Shown: one piece after another, positions 26,295-33,340 of the stretch | Numbering within the stretch: the first letter of the stretch is position 1 | How the letters are laid out: each line of letters opens with the position of its first letter | Assembly (NCBI GenBank): GCA_009909065.1 | Contig: JAAANZ010000045.1 | Location: forward strand, 1 to 33,340 | DNA: 33,340 nt | Direction: 5' to 3' | Source of the DNA: Alphaproteobacteria bacterium | Lineage (GTDB): Bacteria > Pseudomonadota > Alphaproteobacteria > Caulobacterales > Hyphomonadaceae | Translations under genes and position numbers: made by a program | The notes under the pieces: model-generated | The model's database searches: none | What the model saw: the letters and a program-made list of their open reading frames with translations, nothing else | What the model was told of the DNA's origin: nothing

Positions 26295-28070
26295 ATGAAA
26301 CTCATCCTGATCGGCCTCATCGCCTCCGGGGCAGGGCCTGCGCTTGCCCGCGAGCAACGCCCCGCCATCGAAGGCGAGGCGCTCACGGATGAGTTGCGCG
26401 ACTTCATTGCAGGGCAGGTGCAGAAGCGCGAAGCGCCGGCCTCGGCGCTGGCCGCCCGCCGCCAGGCGCGTGAAGCTGGCCGCGTCGCGCGCGAGGCGCT
26501 CAATGCGCGCGGCTATTTTGCGCCCCGGATCGAGACGGCGGTTCTCGAAGGCCCGCCCCTGCGCCCGGTCCTCAGGATCGACCCGGGCCGGCGCTTCACG
26601 ATCGCGAGGATCGATCTGTCCTGGCAGGGGGACGCCCCGGATGAGGACACGGCGCGCCGGGCGCGCGACGCCATCCCGGTCGAACCCGGCGACGCCGCCA
26701 TTCCCGAGCGCGTGCTCAAGGCCCGCGCCGCGATTTCGCAGCTCCTTCAGGAACGCAGCCATGCTTTCGCGAACGTGCAGGGTCAGGAAGTCGTCGGCGA
26801 TCGCGAGGCCGGAACGCTCGACGTGACCTATCTTGTCGAGGCCGGCCCGCGCGTGGCCTTCGGCGAGGTTCGCTATCCCGACACGACGCGCACGCGCCGG
26901 TCCTATCTGGAAAAGCTGGTGCCCTTCCACTCCGGCGAGTCCTATACTCCGGGCAAGCTCGCCGAACTCAATTCCCGCCTGTCCCGGACCCGGCTTTTCA
27001 GGGTGGCGCGCGCCAGCCTGGAAAGCGAGGCGTCCGGCCGGACCGGGGACGGCCCTGAAATTCATGATGTCCGGCTCGAACTGGAGGACCGGCCGCGCAA
27101 CACGATTGCGCTCGGCGCCAGTTTCGCGACCGATCGCGGCGCGGGTTTCGATGCGCTTTACACCCGGCGAAACCTGATCGGGGCCGGCGATTTCCTCACG
27201 GCCAAGCTGACCGTGGCCCAACTCGAACGCATCTTCGACCTGGAATGGAACCGCCCGAACCGTTTCGGTTATGGCCGCGCCATGGTGTGGCGCGCCCGTC
27301 TCGACCAGGAGGAGACCGACGCATTCGACCGGCGCTCGGTCGAATTGGGTGGATACCTCGAGAATACGCGCAATCCGCGCTTCACCTACAGCCTCGGCGC
27401 GGATGTGGCAGTGGTGCGTGAAACCGCGCGGCTGGACCTGCGCAGCGACAGGGCCGAGGAGCGCGATCTTCAGCTCGTCACCTTCAGGGGCGGGGCGCAG
27501 CTCGACCGGGCCGACAGCGCGCTCGACCCCCGCGAAGGCTGGCGCGCCGACCTCTCGGTCGAGCCGACTGTCGGATTTGGCGAAGCCCGCTCGCAATTCA
27601 TACGATCGACCGCACAGTTGCGCGCCTATCTGCCTGTGGATGATGACAAGCGCACCGTGCTGGCGGGCCGTGTCAGGCTCGGCACGGCGTTCGGCGCGCA
27701 GATTGCAGACCTGCCGACCGACCGGCGCTTCTTCGCGGGCGGGGGCGGCAGCGTGCGTGGTTACGGCTACCAGGCGATCGGGCCGCGCACCCCGGACGGC
27801 ACACCGCTTGGCGGGCGCTCGCTGGCCGAAGTGTCCGGCGAGGTGCGCCACATGATCCGTGACAAGGTGGAACTGGTGGCCTTCCTGGATGCCGGAACCG
27901 TGACGGAGGACGAGACTTTCGGCTTCGAGAATGTGCGTCCCGGTGCCGGGATCGGCGCGCGCTATCACACCACGGCCGGTCCGATCCGGGTGGATATCGG
28001 CGTGCCGCTGGACAAGTCGCGCTTCGATGATCCCTTCCAGGTCTATCTTTCGATCGGGCAGTCCTTCTGA
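26295..28070 (+). CDS. tamA: TamA-like outer-membrane assembly protein (BamA/Omp85 superfamily)
   Basis: TamA is an outer-membrane barrel that works with TamB in outer-membrane protein or lipid transport. The 591-residue protein has a signal peptide (MKLILIGLIASGAGPALA), three POTRA-type periplasmic domains (to about residue 265), and a C-terminal barrel beginning after LELEDRPRNTIALGASFATD. The barrel contains the Omp85 loop-6 motif SVRGYGY at about 485-491 and ends YLSIGQSF, with the terminal phenylalanine required for insertion. I chose the ATG at 26295 because it begins the signal peptide. The ribosome binding site is poor: GGAG at 26260-26263 would suit an in-frame TTG at 26274. Its stop overlaps the tamB ATG. 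Confidence 0.92.
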   Translation: MKLILIGLIASGAGPALAREQRPAIEGEALTDELRDFIAGQVQKREAPASALAARRQAREAGRVAREALNARGYFAPRIETAVLEGPPLRPVLRIDPGRRFTIARIDLSWQGDAPDEDTARRARDAIPVEPGDAAIPERVLKARAAISQLLQERSHAFANVQGQEVVGDREAGTLDVTYLVEAGPRVAFGEVRYPDTTRTRRSYLEKLVPFHSGESYTPGKLAELNSRLSRTRLFRVARASLESEASGRTGDGPEIHDVRLELEDRPRNTIALGASFATDRGAGFDALYTRRNLIGAGDFLTAKLTVAQLERIFDLEWNRPNRFGYGRAMVWRARLDQEETDAFDRRSVELGGYLENTRNPRFTYSLGADVAVVRETARLDLRSDRAEERDLQLVTFRGGAQLDRADSALDPREGWRADLSVEPTVGFGEARSQFIRSTAQLRAYLPVDDDKRTVLAGRVRLGTAFGAQIADLPTDRRFFAGGGGSVRGYGYQAIGPRTPDGTPLGGRSLAEVSGEVRHMIRDKVELVAFLDAGTVTEDETFGFENVRPGAGIGARYHTTAGPIRVDIGVPLDKSRFDDPFQVYLSIGQSF

Positions 28071-31000
28071 TGAGCATGCCGTCAAACGACACGCCCGAAA
28101 CATCCCAGAGGGCGCGGCGCCCCTGGTGGCGATGGTTGCTGTGGACCGGCGCGGGCCTCCTGGGGCTTGCGTTGGTTCTCCTCATTGCGCTTCGGCTTCT
28201 TGCGATGAGCGGGCCGGGCCGAAGTTTCGCGGAAGCCCAGATCGAGCGGGTCGAACCGGCCGGCCAGAGCCTCTCGATCGAGGGGCTGGAAGGCGACCTT
28301 CTGGGGCAGTTCACCATGGCCCGCCTCAGCGTGTCCGATGCGCAGGGCGTCTGGCTGGAGGCCGAGGCGATCAGGGCCGGCTGGTCGCCGCTGGCCCTGT
28401 TGTCCGGCCATGCCCGGATCCGGCTCCTGTCGGCTGACACGGTTCGCGTCCTGCGCCGGCCCGAACTGGCCGCGGCCGGCGGGTCCGGGCGTGAGGGCTC
28501 GGGCCTGCCCGTGGACACGATCACGCTGGATGAGCTGGGCATCGACGTAATCGCGCTCACCGAAGGCGTGGCCGGCCCGCAGGCCCGCCTGAGCCTGGGC
28601 GCCAGCCTCAGCCACCGGCCGGACGGGGGCGAATTCAGCGCCCGGCTCGTGCCGGAAGGCGAGGGCGGTGACAGGCTTTTCGCCGATCTGTCCTGGGGCG
28701 GCCCCGTGCCGCTTTCGGGAACTGTCGAACTCGAGGGACCGGCCGGCGGGCTGCTGGCCTCGCTCGCCCGGCTGGAACCGGGCCAGGACATCCGCGCAAG
28801 TCTCGAAGCCGTCGGCGCGCCCGCGGACTGGTCGGCCGATGCCCGCATCAGCCTTGCCGGTGAGGAGGCCCTCCTGGTCCGTGCGAAAGGTGACGGGCTC
28901 GATGCCGAGGCGGACGGCACGCTTGCCCTGACCCGGCATCCCCTGACCCGCCCCCTGGTGCCTCGTTTCGGTGAACGGATCGACCTGTCCGGCGACATCG
29001 CTCCCGGCGCAGCGGGCGGCCGGCGGATCCGGGCCCGGGTGTCGGGGGAGACGCTCGACCTGCGCGCGGCCGCGCCGTTCGAGGGGCGCCAGCCGGACCG
29101 GATCGAGTTGTCGGTCCGCAGTGAAGCGCCGATGCGGCTGATCGGAACCGATGCGGCGCAAATGGACTGGCTGAGCCTTGACGGAGCCCTCCTGTTCGAG
29201 CCGGAGGGCGCCATCGCCTTCGACGGCGATTTCTCCCTGGCCGGTCTTGTCTATGGCGAGACCGGTATGAACCGCGTGTCCGGCCCGCTCCGCACGCGTT
29301 ACGTGCCGGATACAAGCGTGCAGGTCCGCAGCGAGCTGACCGCCGCTGCTGTGACCCTGCCGGCCGGCGCTGAGCCCCTTGAGACCGCGAAACTGGTGCT
29401 GGATGCCGATTACGGCTTCACCGGCCGGCGCCTGAAGATCGCGAAGGCCCGGCTGGACGCCCCGGCGATCCGCCTGTCGGCCTCGGGCGAGACCGATATT
29501 GAAGGGCGCGGTCCAGGACTTCGCGGCAATCTGGTCATCGATGGCCCGGCGACGGGACTCGTGCCCGTCTCCGTGGACGGCGACTGGCGCCTGTCGCGGG
29601 AAGGCCGCGGCCTTGCCGGACAGTTTGCCGGCAATGTCAGTGACCTGCCCGCCCTGCCGGAACCGTTTGCGGCCTGGTTCGATGGCCGGGCCGATATCGA
29701 TGTGGCCCTGGTGCGGGAAGATAGCGGGCGCCTGCTGGCGGACACGCTGGCGATGCGGTCGGCCGGTTTGCAATTGTCCGGACAGGGGCAGCTCTCGCCG
29801 GGCCGCGAGGTTTCCGTGTCGCTCGACGGATCCGCGGACGGGCTTGCCGGCGAGCGCGTGTCGAGCGGGCCGGTGGATATATCACTGGCGGCCGGGGGCT
29901 CGCTGGAGGCACCGGAGATCAGCCTGGACCTCTCAGCGCCGGTTCTGTCCCTTTCCGGCGAAAAGCTGGACCGCCCGCGCATCCTTCTGGAAAGCCGCGT
30001 GCAGGACGGCGCCGCCCCGGGGCGCCTGCGCCTGAGCGCCGGACTGGAAGATGAGGAGGCCGTGATCGAGACCGGCTTCAGGGTCGACGAGGCGCAATGG
30101 GCGCTGGACGATCTGCGTATCGACTGGGCCGGGCTCACCGGCTCGGGCCAAGCCGCGGCCCCGTTGGCCAGGCCCGTCGAGGCGAGCGGGACGCTGAAGC
30201 TCGCCGGCCTCCTGCCGCAGATCGTGCCGGGTGAGCGCGTGGAGCTGACCGCGGACTTCGCGCCGGAACGCGTGAGCGTATCGGGACAGGTGTCGGGGCT
30301 TTCCTCAGGCCCGCTGGACGACAGTAGGGCCGCGCTCGATCTCGACGGCACTCTGGATGCGCTCGATTACCGCCTGGATATCGGCGAGGGCGCGCTCATG
30401 CTGGCCGGCATCCGGCGCGATTTTGCCGGCCGTTTCGAGGGCCGGGTCAATGGCCTGACCGGCGGGCGGCCCGAAGCGGATATGTCGGCGTCGCTCGATA
30501 TCGACGATGTCCGCCTTGCCACCCGCCGCCCGGCACGCCTTGCCCTGACAGCCAATGGCCCCCGGGCCGAGATCGAACTGGAGGGGTTTGACGGCACCGC
30601 GCGCCTTGCGCTTGCAAGCCGTGCAGAGGGCCTTGAGGTCACAGGGCGGCTCGATGCACTCGCCCTGGCGCCCATGCTGGTCCTGGCCGGCCAGGTGCCG
30701 CTGGAGGGCGGCCTGTCCGGCGAGATCGACATGACACGCCGCGATGGCGCCCTGTCGGGCGGCTTCGAACTCGTCGCAAGCGAGGTCCGGCGGGCCGGCG
30801 CAGACGCGCCGGCGTTGCGCCTGTCGGCCCGCGGCGAGGCCCGTGGCGGGATCCTTGCTGCAACAGCCGCGGCCAGCAATTCCGAGGGGCTCGACCTGCG
30901 CGCCGGGGCGGACATTCCCTCCGGCTGGCTGACCGGCGCAGCGCGCCCGCCCTTCGATCTCCAGATCGAAGGGGGCGGCCCCGTCGGGGCGCTCTCGCGC

Positions 31001-32209
31001 CTGGTCATGCCGGATGAAACCGCTTTCGAAAGCCGGATCGACCTTGACCTTCGCGCGCCGGTTCCGTTCGATCCGGGGCTTCTGGAGGGGAGTGTGGCCG
31101 TTTCCGAGGGGCGTTTCGAACAGGGCACACTCGGGCTCATCCTCGAGCAGATCGAGGCCAGGGCGGAGATTTCGCAGGGCGAAATCCGGTTGCCGGCCTT
31201 TTCCGCGCGCGATCCTGAAGAGGGCCGGCTGAGCGGGCAGGGGACCTATCGTTTCGCCGGCGGCAACACGCTTTCGGTGACAGCCGACGCGCTGCAGATT
31301 GCCGATCGCAGCGCCTACAGCGCGAAAGCGAGCGGCGAATTGCGGCTGGAACAGACGAATGCCGGTTATGTCGTCGCCGGCGATTTCGGCATTGACCGCG
31401 CGGGGATCGACCTGGAGGCCCTACCGGGCGCCGGTCTTACAACCCTCGATGTGCGCTTCCCCGACAAGGGTGAGACGGCCCAGCCTGTCGAAGAAGACGA
31501 GCCGCCTCGGGTGCGCCTTGATATCGAGTTCAGCGCGCCGGGGCGGATCTTCGTCAGCGGGCAGGGGCTGGATGCGGAAATGTCGCTGGAGGCGGCCATC
31601 GAGGGCCCGCTTGGCGAGCCGCGTCTTTTCGGACTTGCCGAAATCGTGCGCGGGCGTTTTGACCTGGCCGGCAAGCGTTTCCGCTTCGCCGACTCGCAGA
31701 TCGATCTGAACGGCGAGGTCATGCAAGCCGGGCTGGATATCGAGGCGCGCCGCGAAACCGAGAGCCTGACCGCCATCGTCTCGATCACCGGCACGCCGCG
31801 CCGCCCGGAGGTCTCCTTGAGCTCCCAGCCGGAACTGCCCGAGGATCAGGTCCTGTCCCGGGTGCTTTTCGGGCGTTCGCCTGCCGAGCTGTCGGCGCTG
31901 GAAACCGCGCGCCTGGCGGGCGCTCTCGCCCAGCTCGCCGGGGGCGGCGGTACGGACCTGTTCGGCGGCCTGCAGGAGGCGCTCAGCCTCGACCGGCTGG
32001 ATTTCGGACAGGATGCCAGCGGCGAGTCCCAGGTCACGACCGGAAAATACATCGCGGAGAATGTCTATCTGGAAGCGCGCACGGGCCCGTCCGGCCTGCC
32101 GGAACTGGTTCTTGAATGGGAGCCGCTGGAGAATGTGGAGGTGCAAGGCGACATCACCCCGAGCGAGAGCCAGGAAGTCTCGATCCGCTGGACGCGCGAC
32201 TTCGACTGA
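28070..32209 (+). CDS. tamB: Translocation and assembly module protein TamB
   Basis: TamB is a very large inner-membrane anchored protein that spans the periplasm and, in recent models, carries phospholipids towards the outer membrane. The 1379-residue protein begins with a cytoplasmic segment and one membrane helix (about 22-45, LLWTGAGLLGLALVLLIALRL). It continues as hundreds of residues of alternating beta strand, the long hydrophobic groove. The conserved C-terminal DUF490/TamB domain covers about residues 1000-1379. It includes LPGAGLTTLDVRFPDKGETA and FGRSPAELSALETARLAGAL, and ends SIRWTRDFD. The start ATG overlaps the tamA stop (TGATG), so the two proteins are translationally coupled, as expected for partners. 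Length and layout are usual for the family. Confidence 0.94.
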   Translation: MSMPSNDTPETSQRARRPWWRWLLWTGAGLLGLALVLLIALRLLAMSGPGRSFAEAQIERVEPAGQSLSIEGLEGDLLGQFTMARLSVSDAQGVWLEAEAIRAGWSPLALLSGHARIRLLSADTVRVLRRPELAAAGGSGREGSGLPVDTITLDELGIDVIALTEGVAGPQARLSLGASLSHRPDGGEFSARLVPEGEGGDRLFADLSWGGPVPLSGTVELEGPAGGLLASLARLEPGQDIRASLEAVGAPADWSADARISLAGEEALLVRAKGDGLDAEADGTLALTRHPLTRPLVPRFGERIDLSGDIAPGAAGGRRIRARVSGETLDLRAAAPFEGRQPDRIELSVRSEAPMRLIGTDAAQMDWLSLDGALLFEPEGAIAFDGDFSLAGLVYGETGMNRVSGPLRTRYVPDTSVQVRSELTAAAVTLPAGAEPLETAKLVLDADYGFTGRRLKIAKARLDAPAIRLSASGETDIEGRGPGLRGNLVIDGPATGLVPVSVDGDWRLSREGRGLAGQFAGNVSDLPALPEPFAAWFDGRADIDVALVREDSGRLLADTLAMRSAGLQLSGQGQLSPGREVSVSLDGSADGLAGERVSSGPVDISLAAGGSLEAPEISLDLSAPVLSLSGEKLDRPRILLESRVQDGAAPGRLRLSAGLEDEEAVIETGFRVDEAQWALDDLRIDWAGLTGSGQAAAPLARPVEASGTLKLAGLLPQIVPGERVELTADFAPERVSVSGQVSGLSSGPLDDSRAALDLDGTLDALDYRLDIGEGALMLAGIRRDFAGRFEGRVNGLTGGRPEADMSASLDIDDVRLATRRPARLALTANGPRAEIELEGFDGTARLALASRAEGLEVTGRLDALALAPMLVLAGQVPLEGGLSGEIDMTRRDGALSGGFELVASEVRRAGADAPALRLSARGEARGGILAATAAASNSEGLDLRAGADIPSGWLTGAARPPFDLQIEGGGPVGALSRLVMPDETAFESRIDLDLRAPVPFDPGLLEGSVAVSEGRFEQGTLGLILEQIEARAEISQGEIRLPAFSARDPEEGRLSGQGTYRFAGGNTLSVTADALQIADRSAYSAKASGELRLEQTNAGYVVAGDFGIDRAGIDLEALPGAGLTTLDVRFPDKGETAQPVEEDEPPRVRLDIEFSAPGRIFVSGQGLDAEMSLEAAIEGPLGEPRLFGLAEIVRGRFDLAGKRFRFADSQIDLNGEVMQAGLDIEARRETESLTAIVSITGTPRRPEVSLSSQPELPEDQVLSRVLFGRSPAELSALETARLAGALAQLAGGGGTDLFGGLQEALSLDRLDFGQDASGESQVTTGKYIAENVYLEARTGPSGLPELVLEWEPLENVEVQGDITPSESQEVSIRWTRDFD

Positions 32210-32307
32210 GCCGGCCGGCGCCGGCCATATCGGCCCGGAAGGCGGGTCCGGCGCCTTCCCCAACGTGACCGCTTCCTCGGCTCAGGCCTGCATGCGACAA
32301 ACCGCCC

Positions 32308-33340
32308 ATGGACGGATTTCAGAGCAAGACGGCCGGCCGGGGCGGGCTGAATTATCCCTTCGCCGAGGACGTGCCGGCAACCGGAACGGTGAAAGAGGTC
32401 GGGCCGGGTATATACTGGGTGCGGATGCCGCTGCCTTTCTCCCTGAAATGGATCAATCTCTGGCTGATCGATGACGGTCCGGGCTGGACGATTGTCGATA
32501 CGGGCATGCCGCTCGAAGACACCCGGCGCGCCTGGCGCGAGATTTTCGAGGACCGGCTGGACGGGCGTCCCGTGACACGGATCATCGTGACCCACATGCA
32601 TCCCGACCATGTCGGTAATGCTGGCTGGCTTTCGCGCAAGTTTCCCGGCGCCAGGCTTTTCATGTCGCGGCTGGAATATATCAGTTGCCGCATGCTGGTG
32701 GCGGATACGGGGCGCGAGGCACCTGAGGACGCGGTGGGGTTCTATCGCCGGGCAGGCTGGGACGAGGCGGCCCTGGAGGATTACAAGTCGCGTTTCGGCG
32801 GCTTCGGGCGCGGCGTCAGCCGAATGCCTGATGCCTATTACCGCCTGGAGGATGGCGACCGGCTGGAGATGGCCGGCGAGACCTGGCAGGTCATTACCGG
32901 GCATGGCCATTCGCCTGAACATGTCTGCCTGTTCTGTCCGGCGCTCGGCCTGCTGATTTCCGGCGATCAGTTGCTCCCGCGCATCTCCTCGAACGTGTCG
33001 GTCTTCCCGACTGAGCCGGAGGCCAATCCCCTGGCCGACTGGATGGAAAGCTGCGACAAGCTCATCAGGGCCATTCCCGAAGACGTTCTGGTCCTGCCGG
33101 CGCATAATGGGCCCTTCCACGGTGCGCATAAGAGGCTGCGTCACCTGATCGACGGGCACGAATTGTCGCTGGAGCGCCTGAAATCCAGGCTGGCCGACCA
33201 GCCGCGCCAGGTCGTCCAGACCTTTCCGGCCCTGTTCGGGCGCAAGATCGGGCCAGATGTTCTGAGCATGGCAACAGGCGAGGCGATTGCGCATCTCAAC
33301 TGCCTGATCGCGCGCGGCGAGGCCCGGCGTGAGACCGGCG
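32308..33340 (+). CDS. Metallo-beta-lactamase fold hydrolase, C-terminus beyond the window
   Basis: The frame is open from the ATG at 32308 to the last base (344 complete codons), so the end is missing. It has the metal-binding motif THMHPDH with H96, H98, D100 and H101 as ligands. GHGHSPEHV follows (H199 or H201 and H205), then SGDQ (D220) and PAHNGPFHG (H266), a full set for a binuclear site. The substrate is unknown: close families include hydroxyacylglutathione hydrolases, lactonases and thioesterase-like enzymes. The N-terminus (MDGFQSKTAGRGGLNYPFAE) lacks a signal peptide and the ribosome binding site is poor. It follows tamB after 98 bases that hold GC-rich palindromic sequence without a U-run, so co-transcription is possible. 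Confidence 0.88.
   Translation, partial: MDGFQSKTAGRGGLNYPFAEDVPATGTVKEVGPGIYWVRMPLPFSLKWINLWLIDDGPGWTIVDTGMPLEDTRRAWREIFEDRLDGRPVTRIIVTHMHPDHVGNAGWLSRKFPGARLFMSRLEYISCRMLVADTGREAPEDAVGFYRRAGWDEAALEDYKSRFGGFGRGVSRMPDAYYRLEDGDRLEMAGETWQVITGHGHSPEHVCLFCPALGLLISGDQLLPRISSNVSVFPTEPEANPLADWMESCDKLIRAIPEDVLVLPAHNGPFHGAHKRLRHLIDGHELSLERLKSRLADQPRQVVQTFPALFGRKIGPDVLSMATGEAIAHLNCLIARGEARRETG

Noticed and set aside
26223-28103. Long minus-strand open frame opposite tamA
   Set aside because: A mirror of the codon bias of tamA; no membrane, catalytic or family motif and no ribosome binding site.
32210-32307. GC-rich palindromic stretch after tamB as a terminator
   Set aside because: GGCCGGCGCCGGCC-type symmetry is present but no T-run follows, so it does not meet the pattern of an intrinsic terminator.

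Overview
The window is high-GC, gene-dense DNA, most likely from an alphaproteobacterium. The evidence is SecY and short Adk sequences of alphaproteobacterial type, spc and alpha ribosomal operons in standard order, a class 2 PyrD, and a palindromic repeat of the kind scattered through many alphaproteobacterial genomes. An SLC5-linked histidine kinase, a DcaP-type porin and holdfast-like export genes suggest a marine, possibly stalked lineage of Caulobacterales or Maricaulales type. That last placement is inference.

Layout. Positions 1-5219 hold the end of the spc operon (rpmD, rplO, secY, adk) and the alpha operon (rpsM, rpsK, rpoA, rplQ), which has its own sigma70-like promoter. Positions 5337-7233 hold a convergent medium-chain quinone oxidoreductase, a 60-residue membrane protein and the decayed remnant of a TadG-like pilus gene. 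Positions 7438-17406 form an acetate-use module: a DUF4212 small subunit with its sodium:solute symporter, a CrbS-like transporter/sensor hybrid kinase, a convergent CrbR-like response regulator, a DcaP-like porin and acetyl-CoA synthetase (acs), closed by a strong terminator. An inverted pair of palindromic repeats follows.

Positions 17733-23734 are mixed housekeeping: a MATE exporter, pyrD, a LysR regulator, a candidate small RNA, dps behind an OxyR-like operator, an aspartate aminotransferase and a small membrane protein. Positions 23812-26142 hold a divergent pair for polysaccharide export (a Wzz/GumC-type co-polymerase and a short Wza-type lipoprotein). Positions 26295-32209 encode TamA and TamB, which build or supply the outer membrane. 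A metallo-beta-lactamase-fold hydrolase runs off the right edge.

The most interesting signals are three. The acetate sensing, uptake and activation module is compact and shares a possible operator. An unannotated small RNA with two exposed CCUCC anti-Shine-Dalgarno motifs lies at about 21305-21420; one of them matches, over 10 contiguous bases, the ribosome binding sites of two genes in the acetate module. The dps promoter carries three of the four correctly spaced tetranucleotides of an OxyR site. No tRNA, rRNA, CRISPR array, insertion sequence or integrase was found.
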